From an uncultured Acidobacteriota bacterium (GTDB lineage: Bacteria; Acidobacteriota; Blastocatellia; Pyrinomonadales; Pyrinomonadaceae): DNA of 12,419 bases. The stretch covers positions 1-12,419 of the forward strand of contig CADEEU010000069.1 in the NCBI GenBank assembly GCA_902826385.1, read 5' to 3'. How positions within the stretch are numbered: position 1 is the stretch's first letter; each line of letters opens with the position of its first letter. The translations under genes and the position numbers were made by a program. This document shows positions 1-6,019 of the stretch, piece after piece. Under the pieces are notes generated by a model. That model did not search any database and had not been told where the DNA came from. It saw nothing but the letters and a program-made list of their open reading frames with translations.

Positions 1-301
1 TGAAATAGATATAAGAAACGGCGCACCGCGTTCCGTTACCGGAAAATCCGGCGATGCTGCCGTCGGGGTTTACGATCTCGCAGAAAAAATCGGCTCCGGA
101 ACCGTCAGCAACGGGTTCAAGCCCCCGGTCGCTACCGTTCCCGGTTCTGACAATAGCGATGCCATCGGCCCCGGCTCCGGTGTGGCGGTGGCAGATCGAT
201 TTGGCGAGGTCTGACAGATCGACACTTTCGGGAATGGGGTCGCGTTCGATGACGATGTAATCGTTCCCGAAGCCGTGAAATTTGCAGAAAGGAATCGTCA
301 T
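1..301 (-). CDS. dapF: Diaminopimelate epimerase, N-terminal part (cut by window edge)
   Basis: This is the first 100 residues of a DapF-type protein, which interconverts LL- and meso-diaminopimelate in the cytoplasm for lysine and peptidoglycan synthesis. Reading leftwards from ATG 301, three family signatures appear: FHGFGNDYIVIE (residues 8-19), CHRHTGAGADGI (37-48) and NPDGSIAGFSGNGTRC (78-93). The start is fixed because TAA (304-302) lies directly upstream in the same frame. A loop of about 14 extra residues (roughly 53-70) separates the second and third motifs compared with classical DapF. The family usually has Cys before GNG as one of two catalytic cysteines; here it is Ser87 (codon TCC at 43-41). 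The second catalytic Cys would lie in the missing C-terminal half. No good Shine-Dalgarno is seen, and an 8-bp inverted repeat sits just upstream. The family assignment is firm; whether it is an active DapF or a divergent paralogue is open. Confidence 0.88.
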   Translation of the reverse strand, partial: MTIPFCKFHGFGNDYIVIERDPIPESVDLSDLAKSICHRHTGAGADGIAIVRTGNGSDRGLEPVADGSGADFFCEIVNPDGSIAGFSGNGTRCAVSYIYF

Positions 302-310
302 TTATTGTCC

Positions 311-328
311 ATCAAACTTCAGTTTGAT
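311..328. promoter_or_regulatory. Inverted repeat just upstream of dapF start
   Basis: A perfect 8-bp dyad, ATCAAACT / AGTTTGAT, has only 2 bp between its arms and lies 9 bp upstream of the dapF ATG. In the dapF transcript it could fold as a 7-bp stem with a UGAA loop, at the place a ribosome binding site would normally occupy. It could equally be a DNA operator. Only the symmetry is seen; the function is inferred. Confidence 0.35.
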
Positions 329-395
329 GAAGAGGTGCACGCAAATGGCCCCTTCGGCACGCGGGGAAGAGGATGTACCAAAAGTCGGAATGCTC

Positions 396-486
396 TCTCG
401 GCGATCTCTGCGAACCCTCAGCGGTCGCTGCGTTAAAAATGAGCTAAACGCAGAGAACACAGAGATTTACGCAGAGATCGCCGAGA
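396..486. repeat. Palindromic intergenic repeat with internal ACGCAGAGA units
   Basis: The outer arms are a perfect 17-bp inverted repeat (396-412 against 470-486, core CTCGGCGATCTCTGCG). Inside is a second 7-bp inverted repeat, CTGCGTT / AACGCAG (428-434 against 447-453). The right half also carries three direct units: ACGCAGAGA at 448-456, ACACAGAGA at 457-465 and ACGCAGAGA at 469-477. Either strand could fold into a long two-part hairpin. It lies in a gap between co-directional genes. I infer a dispersed non-coding repeat, because similar ACGCAGAG text is common in the intergenic DNA of large-genome bacteria; copy number cannot be judged from this window. Confidence 0.7.
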
Positions 487-557
487 TAACGATGCCAAAT
501 ATTCCAGGTGGTTTATTCCGCAAATTAGATAATTTTTGGCTTTTCAGACATCCTCGA

Positions 558-920
558 CTATTCCTCCTTCGAGATCGCGGTAACGATCTCGGTTCGGTCT
601 TTGTATCGCAACGTAAAATCGATTCGGTCGCCGACCTTCAGACCGTCCAGCAGTTTCTTGTCAGAAACGTAAAACTCCATTCGCATTGCCGGCATAACGC
701 CGACTATCTCTTCGTGATCCATCTCGACCGAGCCGAGCTCCATATTTATCTTCGTGACGGTGCCTTTGGCGGGGTAATCGCCGTTTTTGATGACCGATGC
801 CGAGGGAGCGGGCGTCTGTGCGGTGTTAGTGGCGGACGGCTTAGTAACGTCAGGCTGATTTCCGCAACCGGACGCGAGAAACAAAAGAAGACAAATTGTT
901 AAATGCCTTGAAAAGGTCAT
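558..920 (-). CDS. CusF-like copper-binding lipoprotein
   Basis: This is a 120-residue exported protein. Residues 1-18 form a signal peptide ending in ASGC, so Cys19 is the probable lipidation site. A Pro/Ala/Thr-rich linker (about 22-48) leads to a CusF-like OB-fold domain (about 50-118). That domain has the family pattern of KGTV, a VEMDHEEI strand, MPAMRMEF and a LKVGDRIDF strand. His69, Met79 and Met81 match the His and two Met copper ligands of E. coli CusF. The Trp that caps copper in CusF is replaced by Met76 in a one-residue-shorter loop. A periplasmic copper(I) chaperone or buffer role follows from the family; the partner is unknown. The start lies 8 bp beyond the stop of the M28 peptidase on the same strand, so the two are probably co-transcribed. 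No CusA/B/C or other copper gene is in view. Confidence 0.85.
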   Translation of the reverse strand: MTFSRHLTICLLLFLASGCGNQPDVTKPSATNTAQTPAPSASVIKNGDYPAKGTVTKINMELGSVEMDHEEIVGVMPAMRMEFYVSDKKLLDGLKVGDRIDFTLRYKDRTEIVTAISKEE

Positions 921-928
921 CGATATAC

Positions 929-2878
929 TTAGCGTCTCGCTGCTGCCGGAGCTGGAACGATTTTTAAAGTCAACGTTTCGGCGCCGCGCTTCACGACAAC
1001 CTCATACTCTTCACCCGCCTTCATCACGCCGAGGGCGTACATGTAATCAGATATGTTGCGGACGTCTTTACCGGCAAGCTTGATGATCTTGTCGCCGCCT
1101 TTCAAGCCGGCCTTAGCAGCGGGTGAGCCGTCACGTACGCCGTCAATTCCAAGCCCGTCGTTCGTTTCACCGTACGCGGGGATAGTGCCCAAGCTCACGT
1201 TGAATTGTGCACGGCCGCCCATAGCGGAAGATTGCGCGACCTTGTACGTCGGCCGCGTCGGGTTTTCATCGACCGATTTTGCGATTGCGGCTACATAGTT
1301 TGTTATCTTCGTGAGGCCTTCGTAGTTGATTTTCTCGAACGTGTCCGACGGCTTGTGATAATCGAGATGTGAGCCGGTGAAGAAGAAAAGAACCGGAATC
1401 TGCTTGCTGTAGAATGACGAGTGGTCGGAAGGACCGAAACCGTCTTCGTTTAATTGGAGGTTAAAAAATGGGACGGAGAGAGAGGTGTTTGGCCCAGCAA
1501 TCGAATCTCCGAGGCCAATCGTCACCATTGAGTTTTCCTTCTCAACAAGAGATTTCCATTCGTTTGCGGTTCCGATCCCGCCCACGCTGAGTTTGCCAGG
1601 ACTAACTATCGTCATGCCTCCTGTTGCCCTGTCTGCTATCTGCGATGCGTCCTGAGTTAACCGCCCAACCATATCCAAATTGATCATCGCGACGGTTTTA
1701 TCCAGCGGCCAGACGGGATTGTTGACGTAGTGTTTTGACCCGAGCAAGCCTTCCTCTTCACCGCCGAAGGCCATGAAAATCAGGGTGCGTTTATTCTTTT
1801 TCTCTTTCGCGAATTGGCGGGCAAGCTCGATGATAGCGGCGGTGCCGGAGGCGTTGTCGTCGGCTCCATGGTGAATGTCCGAGGAGCCGGGTGAGAGGCT
1901 TGAGCGGCCGCCGCGACCGAGGTGATCGTAATGCGCCCCGATGACGATCGCATCGTTTTTCAGCGTAGGGTCGTTGCCTTCGATGATGCCGATGACGTTG
2001 TACGCGTCCACGGTTTTCTTGTTTAGTTCGACCTTGAGTTGAGCGGTGACCGCGGGCAGGTTCGACGGCCTGATTTGAATATACGGCGGAGCATTTCCTT
2101 TCATCCGCAGCCATTTTTCGATCTCGTTTACCTCTTTGACGTTCTTTACGCCTAGCAGATCTGCCGCGATGCTTCGATCGATTATCACGACCGGGATCGA
2201 GGTTTCGCCGAAGCCGGGATCGTAGGCGAATTTTGTAAGCGGGTCAGTCTTGAAATCGTCCGTCTGCGCGATCAGCACCAAGCCACGTGCACCGCGTTCC
2301 TTTGCGATGTTCGCCATCATCTGAACGCTGACGCCGCTGAACTCCGACCGCGGCCCGTTTCCTTCCGGAACGCCGTTAAACGCGAGTACGACCTTGCCGT
2401 TCACGTCCAGCCCGGCGTAATCGTCAAGCCTCTTGTCCGGCGTCGCGATGCCGAAACCTGCGAAAACGAGCGGAGCATTTGCCACTTCGCCGTTGATCGA
2501 ATTCGCGAACGGCGTATACGTGATGCCAAGCTCAAGCTTGCTTTCCCGCGTCGCGTCCGCCGGGATCAGTCGCAGAAAACTGCCCTCACCTACGGTCACG
2601 CCGGCTACATATGGAAACGCTTGCAGGAAATTACCCCTGCCCTTTGCCGTTTTGATTCCCGGTTTCAATTTGAATTGCGCGAACTGGTTCGCAACGTAAC
2701 CCGCCGCGGTCGTCGCCCCAACTTCGCCCGTCTTTCGGCCTTCGAGCTGGTCGGAAGCGAGATATTGGACGTGCTTGCGGAGATTGCTTTCGAGTGCGTC
2801 AGTCCGCACCGGTTTCTGTCCAACCGCGCCAACGGTTAGTACCAATGAGATAAATAGAAGGCAAAGCTTTCGGATCAT
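929..2878 (-). CDS. Secreted M28 metallopeptidase with PA and PDZ domains
   Basis: This 649-residue protein is predicted to be an exported zinc aminopeptidase. A signal peptide covers residues 1-20 or so. A protease-associated (PA) insert spans about 115-260. The M28 catalytic core carries the full co-catalytic zinc set by motif: His316 (GAHYDHLG), Asp340 (GADDNASG), Glu374 as general base and Glu375 as metal ligand (GGEEEGLLGS), Asp402 (NLDMVGR) and His486 (SDHSSFY). A PDZ domain fills about 560-645 (DGLGIDGV, GSPAAKAGLKGGDKII). This architecture is a known exported M28 type; PDZ may direct substrate or partner binding. Its substrate cannot be told from sequence. The ATG at 2878 has no Shine-Dalgarno in front, and ATCCTGT-type repeats occupy the upstream gap. 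It is followed at 8 bp by the CusF-like lipoprotein gene, so the two probably share an mRNA. Confidence 0.93.
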   Translation of the reverse strand: MIRKLCLLFISLVLTVGAVGQKPVRTDALESNLRKHVQYLASDQLEGRKTGEVGATTAAGYVANQFAQFKLKPGIKTAKGRGNFLQAFPYVAGVTVGEGSFLRLIPADATRESKLELGITYTPFANSINGEVANAPLVFAGFGIATPDKRLDDYAGLDVNGKVVLAFNGVPEGNGPRSEFSGVSVQMMANIAKERGARGLVLIAQTDDFKTDPLTKFAYDPGFGETSIPVVIIDRSIAADLLGVKNVKEVNEIEKWLRMKGNAPPYIQIRPSNLPAVTAQLKVELNKKTVDAYNVIGIIEGNDPTLKNDAIVIGAHYDHLGRGGRSSLSPGSSDIHHGADDNASGTAAIIELARQFAKEKKNKRTLIFMAFGGEEEGLLGSKHYVNNPVWPLDKTVAMINLDMVGRLTQDASQIADRATGGMTIVSPGKLSVGGIGTANEWKSLVEKENSMVTIGLGDSIAGPNTSLSVPFFNLQLNEDGFGPSDHSSFYSKQIPVLFFFTGSHLDYHKPSDTFEKINYEGLTKITNYVAAIAKSVDENPTRPTYKVAQSSAMGGRAQFNVSLGTIPAYGETNDGLGIDGVRDGSPAAKAGLKGGDKIIKLAGKDVRNISDYMYALGVMKAGEEYEVVVKRGAETLTLKIVPAPAAARR

Positions 2879-2903
2879 AAAACTAGAAAGGGTGTACAGG
2901 GCA

Positions 2904-2944
2904 ACAGGATAAAAGCTCTGTCTTGTATATCCTGTCCATCATGT
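2904..2944. repeat. ATCCTGT-type repeat in the propeller-peptidase gap
   Basis: The 72-bp gap contains ACAGGAT (2904-2910) facing ATCCTGT (2929-2935), a 7-bp inverted repeat with an 18-bp spacer. It is followed by a decayed direct copy, ATCATGT, at 2938-2944. This looks like a degenerate copy of a short interspersed repeat. A hairpin acting on the mRNA between the two genes is possible but not shown. Confidence 0.4.
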
Positions 2945-2950
2945 AAAAAA

Positions 2951-3994
2951 CTAATTCACCCAATCGGCGATAAACACATTCGTATCGCCCTGGTTCGCGG
3001 CGTTGCGGTTTGAGGCGAAGACGAGCTTTTTACCGTCGGGCGAGAACATCGGGAAACCGTCGAAGGTTTCGTTAAAGGTGATGCGTTCGAGGCCGGTGCC
3101 GTCTACGTTTATCAGTGCAAGGTCGAAATTGCGCTTCCGAGCGTCGGTCGCAAAATAGTTGGTGCAGAAGATAATCTTCTTGCCGTCCGGCGTAAAGAAC
3201 GGGGCGAAGGATCCGCCGCTTAAATTCGTCACCTGACGCTTACCCGTACCATCGGCGTTCATCACCCAAATTTCAAAGACAGTAGGAACGATCAGGTGTT
3301 TCGCAAGCAGGTCCCTGTAACGCTTAACTTCAGCCGGCGTGTTCGCGGCCGAGCGACGGTAGACGATCATTTTCGAATCGGGCGAGTAAAACGCTCCGCC
3401 GTCATAACCGATCTCGTCGGTAAGACGTTTGACGTTCTTGCCGTCGGTGTCCATCGAATAAAGATCAAGGTCGCCGTCACGTTCCGAAGTGAATATAATC
3501 GTTTTGCCATCCGGCGAAACGGTCGCTTCGGCATCGTAACCGGGCGTGTTCGTGAGTTTTTTGATATTACGGCCATCCGGCGAGGCGGTGTAAAGGTCGT
3601 AATCAGGGTAAACGGCCCAGACGTACCCTTGCGAAAAATCAGGGTTCGGCGGACACTCTTTCGCACCGCCAAGTGTCGAGGCGTAAACGATCTTTTTGCC
3701 GCCCTTGAAAAAGTAGGAACAGGTAGTGCGGCCTTCGCCATTGGACACCATTTTAACCTTGGAGCCATCGGCGTTCATCGTGTATATCTGATCACAGCCG
3801 CGTCCGTCGCGTTTCGATTGAAAAATCAGCCTTTTCCCATCGCTGGAAAAGTATGCTTCGGCATTTTCGCCGCCGAACGTCAACTGCTTGATATTCGCCA
3901 AACGCTTTTCGCCGGCAACATTAAGCGTACTTTGACCGAACGCGGCAAAAGTTGTAAGAGTAACGAGAAAAAATAAGGGCAATACAAATCTCAT
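2951..3994 (-). CDS. Exported TolB-like six-bladed beta-propeller protein
   Basis: With ATG 3994 as start the product is 347 residues and begins with a clean signal peptide (MRFVLPLFFLVTLTTFAAFGQ in short pieces: basic start, Leu/Phe/Val-rich core, AFGQ end). A longer reading from ATG 4084 is open, but it would put a charged 30-residue tail before the signal, so I reject it. After the signal come six PD40/WD40-like repeats. Each carries an SPDGK-type turn, an IIF.S strand and a YxM..DGx..KRLT tail, as in TolB and dipeptidyl-peptidase propellers. The family role is protein binding in the periplasm or at the surface; no catalytic domain follows the propeller. It is not TolB itself on this evidence, since no N-terminal TolB domain or Tol-Pal neighbours are seen. 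It precedes the M28 peptidase by 72 bp on the same strand, so a joint transcript is possible. Confidence 0.85.
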   Translation of the reverse strand: MRFVLPLFFLVTLTTFAAFGQSTLNVAGEKRLANIKQLTFGGENAEAYFSSDGKRLIFQSKRDGRGCDQIYTMNADGSKVKMVSNGEGRTTCSYFFKGGKKIVYASTLGGAKECPPNPDFSQGYVWAVYPDYDLYTASPDGRNIKKLTNTPGYDAEATVSPDGKTIIFTSERDGDLDLYSMDTDGKNVKRLTDEIGYDGGAFYSPDSKMIVYRRSAANTPAEVKRYRDLLAKHLIVPTVFEIWVMNADGTGKRQVTNLSGGSFAPFFTPDGKKIIFCTNYFATDARKRNFDLALINVDGTGLERITFNETFDGFPMFSPDGKKLVFASNRNAANQGDTNVFIADWVN

Positions 3995-4131
3995 AATTCT
4001 AATGTTATTATCATCGGGAAAGCTAAATAGAATCCGAAAAGATAAGTTTAGCGAATTACGCTTGTAAATGAAAATCGTTTTCAATAACGGGGATGATTTT
4101 GAAGGGCGACCCTAATACCAACGAATAAATT
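3995..4131. promoter_or_regulatory. Divergent intergenic region with TGAAAA-TCG-TTTTCA dyad
   Basis: These 137 bp separate the divergent propeller and desaturase genes and must hold both promoters. A perfect dyad TGAAAA / TTTTCA with a 3-bp centre lies at 4069-4083. It recalls AT-rich iron-regulator (Fur-type) operators but is shorter than a full box. A GATAAT hexamer on the minus strand (4012-4007) is a possible -10 for the propeller gene, without a good -35. Neither gene has a Shine-Dalgarno sequence. Confidence 0.35.
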
Positions 4132-5013
4132 ATGGCGTTTGAAACAAGCAAAGACGTTTTAGATTGGTACGAAAAGCAGGACCGTACGCTGTCCAAAGAA
4201 TTTATCGACGGCCTGCCGTGGCACACGGTCAAGGACACGCCGATCGACGAGAAATTCGTGCCCGTTCTGCTCTATATGCGCGATGTCGAGGTGCTGACCG
4301 ACATGTACCACCGCGAGCTTCAGCGGACGCCGACAGGCCGCGACCCCGTGATTGCGAAATTCATGGAACGCTGGGGCGTTGAAGAAATCACACACGGCCA
4401 GGTGATAAACCGTTTTTTGAACGAGGCCGGATACGAAACGCCGGACGATTGGCAAAGCCAAACGCACCTCAACGTTACGAAAACCTATCATACGTACACT
4501 TACCTGATGACGATGCTGACCAATCTGCTCGGCAGTCGTTTTACGGGCACGCACATGGCGTTCGGGGCGATACATGAAATGTCGACGGCGCAGGCCTATC
4601 GGCGGATGAAGGAACTGGCCAATCATCCGGTGCTTTCGATAATCCTTGAAGGCATAATTCGCGAAGAGGCAGCTCACACGCATTTCTATTGGAGCGTTGC
4701 CAAGCTCGAGCTGCAAAAAAGCACGACGGCGCAGAAGATTGCTCGAAAGGTTATCGAAACGTTCTACGTGCCGGTCGGCCAGGGATCGCTGGCAAAGAGT
4801 CGGGCGGAGTATTCGGTGGCGATGCTTTTCAGCGGTGAAGGCGGCGTTGAGACGATCGATCGAACCGTTACCCAACGGGCCAGCCAGCTTCCGGGCCTTG
4901 ACGGACTGACGAGGGTAAAGACCAAGAGCGGCGGCATCTGCAGCAAATTTCGGCCGAAACTGGCCGCTGCGTCGGCCTTAGTGCTTTCTATAAACCTCTA
5001 TGCCGCTGTTTAG
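4132..5013 (+). CDS. Soluble di-iron acyl-ACP desaturase
   Basis: This 293-residue protein fits the acyl-ACP desaturase family (FA_desaturase_2, ferritin-like fold). These enzymes use a di-iron centre, O2 and electrons from ferredoxin to insert a double bond into ACP-bound fatty acids in the cytoplasm. The six expected iron ligands can be placed: Glu53, Glu85 and His88 (EEITHG), Glu149 (IHEMSTAQ), and Glu179 and His182 (REEAAH). There is no signal peptide or membrane segment, apart from a mildly hydrophobic tail at 278-293. That tail is encoded where the gene overlaps the convergent MBL gene by 36 bp. The start ATG has no Shine-Dalgarno; the divergent upstream region carries a TGAAAA/TTTTCA dyad. 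No dedicated ferredoxin or reductase gene is adjacent. The position of the double bond cannot be predicted. Confidence 0.87.
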   Translation: MAFETSKDVLDWYEKQDRTLSKEFIDGLPWHTVKDTPIDEKFVPVLLYMRDVEVLTDMYHRELQRTPTGRDPVIAKFMERWGVEEITHGQVINRFLNEAGYETPDDWQSQTHLNVTKTYHTYTYLMTMLTNLLGSRFTGTHMAFGAIHEMSTAQAYRRMKELANHPVLSIILEGIIREEAAHTHFYWSVAKLELQKSTTAQKIARKVIETFYVPVGQGSLAKSRAEYSVAMLFSGEGGVETIDRTVTQRASQLPGLDGLTRVKTKSGGICSKFRPKLAAASALVLSINLYAAV

Positions 5014-5937
5014 CTCGACCGTTATCTTGCCCTGCGATTCGGCGTAATCAAGGTGTGCTACCGCCTCCGAAACGGCCAGAAAACGGTGAACGTCGTGGTT
5101 TGCGGTGTTAGGAAACATTGCCTGCGAAAGCTCGAACGCCGTCGAGCCTTCTTTTCCGATCAGCGAAATTGCCTTGTTCTGTCTTTCGTCTATCGCTTTA
5201 ACATAGCGGTTAAATATCTCTTCAAAATCCGTCACCGGTCCGCCGTGCCCGCCGTAGGCAAGCGTGGGCCGCGTTTCACGTAATTTTGCAAGACTCACTA
5301 AATACTCGCCAAGCGAACGGAAACGCTGGTTCGGATCGATCGGGTCCGGCGACAGGATAGGATTCGGGGTAATTCTTTTAAGCACGCAATCGCCGCAAAA
5401 CAAGGTGCGGTTTGCCTCGCGTAAAAACGAGCACGAACCGGGCGTGTGTCCGGGCGTGTGAAGCACCTTGATCACGCCACTGGAAAATTCAAACTCCGCT
5501 CCGTCATGCAGCAGTTGAGCATCACCGTCACTGAGGGTGTCTGTCAACAGGCTTATTTCTTGGTACAAAGACCGCATTTCGTCAAAGACCTTGTCCGGAA
5601 CACCCGACCTCAGCAGAAGCCGTCGATTATTCTCGTGCGAAAGCCGTCCGACCAGGTGGCCGGTTTCCCAATTGTGAACAAAAATTTCCGCGTCTTTTGC
5701 CTCGTCGCGAACCTGTCTAGCTAAACCGCAGTGGTCCTCATGCGCGTGCGTGAGTACGATTCGACGAACGTCCGAAAATTTGAGCCCATTTTCCGCGAGT
5801 CCACGCCGCAACGCGTCCGCGGCCTCGGTCGTCTTTGGTCCGACATCTATCAGCGTCACCGGATCTTCGCGAATCAGATAAACGTTTACATCGCCTACGT
5901 AAAAAGGCGTCGGGATCGAAAGCGGAACGATCTTCAT
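4978..5937 (-). CDS. MBL-fold metallo-hydrolase with C-terminal winged-helix-like region
   Basis: This is a 319-residue cytoplasmic metallo-beta-lactamase-fold protein. The binuclear zinc site is intact: His64, His66, Asp68 and His69 (THAHEDHCG), His164 (HTPGHTPGS), Asp183 (FCGDCV) and His231 (YGGHGGP). Beyond about residue 245 the chain is helical, like the small winged-helix tail of LACTB2-type MBL proteins. Known members cut RNA, hydrolyse thioesters such as glutathione or CoA thiolesters, or are unassigned. The sequence does not decide between these, so I name no substrate. The 3' end overlaps the desaturase gene tail-to-tail. Upstream is TTGACA, 17 bp, then GACAAT, ending only 8 bp before the ATG. 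The transcript would thus be nearly or fully leaderless, in line with the missing Shine-Dalgarno. Confidence 0.88.
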   Translation of the reverse strand: MKIVPLSIPTPFYVGDVNVYLIREDPVTLIDVGPKTTEAADALRRGLAENGLKFSDVRRIVLTHAHEDHCGLARQVRDEAKDAEIFVHNWETGHLVGRLSHENNRRLLLRSGVPDKVFDEMRSLYQEISLLTDTLSDGDAQLLHDGAEFEFSSGVIKVLHTPGHTPGSCSFLREANRTLFCGDCVLKRITPNPILSPDPIDPNQRFRSLGEYLVSLAKLRETRPTLAYGGHGGPVTDFEEIFNRYVKAIDERQNKAISLIGKEGSTAFELSQAMFPNTANHDVHRFLAVSEAVAHLDYAESQGKITVELNSGIEVYRKH

Positions 5938-5939
5938 TA

Positions 5940-5972
5940 TTTGCGATTGTCGATTTGCAGTTTGCGATTGTC
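5940..5972. repeat. Two direct TTTGCGATTGTC repeats, 21-bp period
   Basis: The 12-mer TTTGCGATTGTC occurs at 5940-5951 and again exactly at 5961-5972, with GATTTGCAG between, giving a period of 21 bp or two helical turns. The pair covers the predicted promoter of the MBL gene: the -10 lies in one copy and most of the -35 in the other. It may be a tandem regulator site, or a scrap of a simple intergenic repeat. Confidence 0.5.
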
Positions 5973-5974
5973 AA
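5946..5974 (-). promoter_or_regulatory. Predicted promoter of the MBL gene
   Basis: On the minus strand, a perfect -35 TTGACA (5974-5969) and a -10-like GACAAT (5951-5946, four of six matches) are spaced by the ideal 17 bp. Only 8 bp remain to the ATG at 5937, so transcription should begin at or within a couple of bases of the start codon. This is prediction from pattern only, and the hexamers sit inside direct repeats. Confidence 0.5.
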
Positions 5975-6019
5975 AGACATAGGCCGACGGCCAGCGATAA
6001 ACTATACTTATAAACAACC

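Larger units (their letters stand above)
302..557. other. Intergenic gap between CusF-like gene and dapF
   Basis: This 256-bp gap holds no convincing gene. It contains the palindromic repeat at 396-486 and the dyad at 311-328. Open frames cross it on both strands, but they read through the repeat and show no protein signature. No clear promoter hexamers for dapF were recognised. Confidence 0.6.

Noticed and set aside
282..902. Open frame of 206 codons on the plus strand
   Set aside because: It reads through the palindromic repeat and lies antisense to the CusF-like gene. Its product is low-complexity text from the ACGCAGAG units with no family signature.
3296..3976. Open frame of 226 codons on the plus strand
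   Set aside because: It is antisense to the propeller gene, whose six repeats and signal peptide are clear. The product has no recognisable domain.
2951..3994. Recurring GCCGTCGGGCGA / GCCATCCGGCGA-like text, CRISPR- or repeat-like at DNA level
   Set aside because: These are the codons of the repeated SPDGK turns in the propeller blades. Spacing and reading frame follow the protein repeat.
3995..4084. Longer N-terminus for the propeller protein starting at ATG 4084
   Set aside because: It would put 30 charged and mixed residues ahead of a well-formed signal peptide and would cover the dyad at 4069-4083. The ATG at 3994 is more likely.
4159..4875. Open frame of 238 codons on the minus strand
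   Set aside because: It is antisense to the desaturase, which has all six iron ligands. The product is rich in Arg and His, as expected of a shadow frame.
4900..5013. Possible frameshift in the desaturase 3' end, because the tail is hydrophobic and overlaps the next gene
   Set aside because: The frame is open and all ligand motifs lie far upstream. I have no evidence for a better tail in another frame, so I keep the gene as intact.
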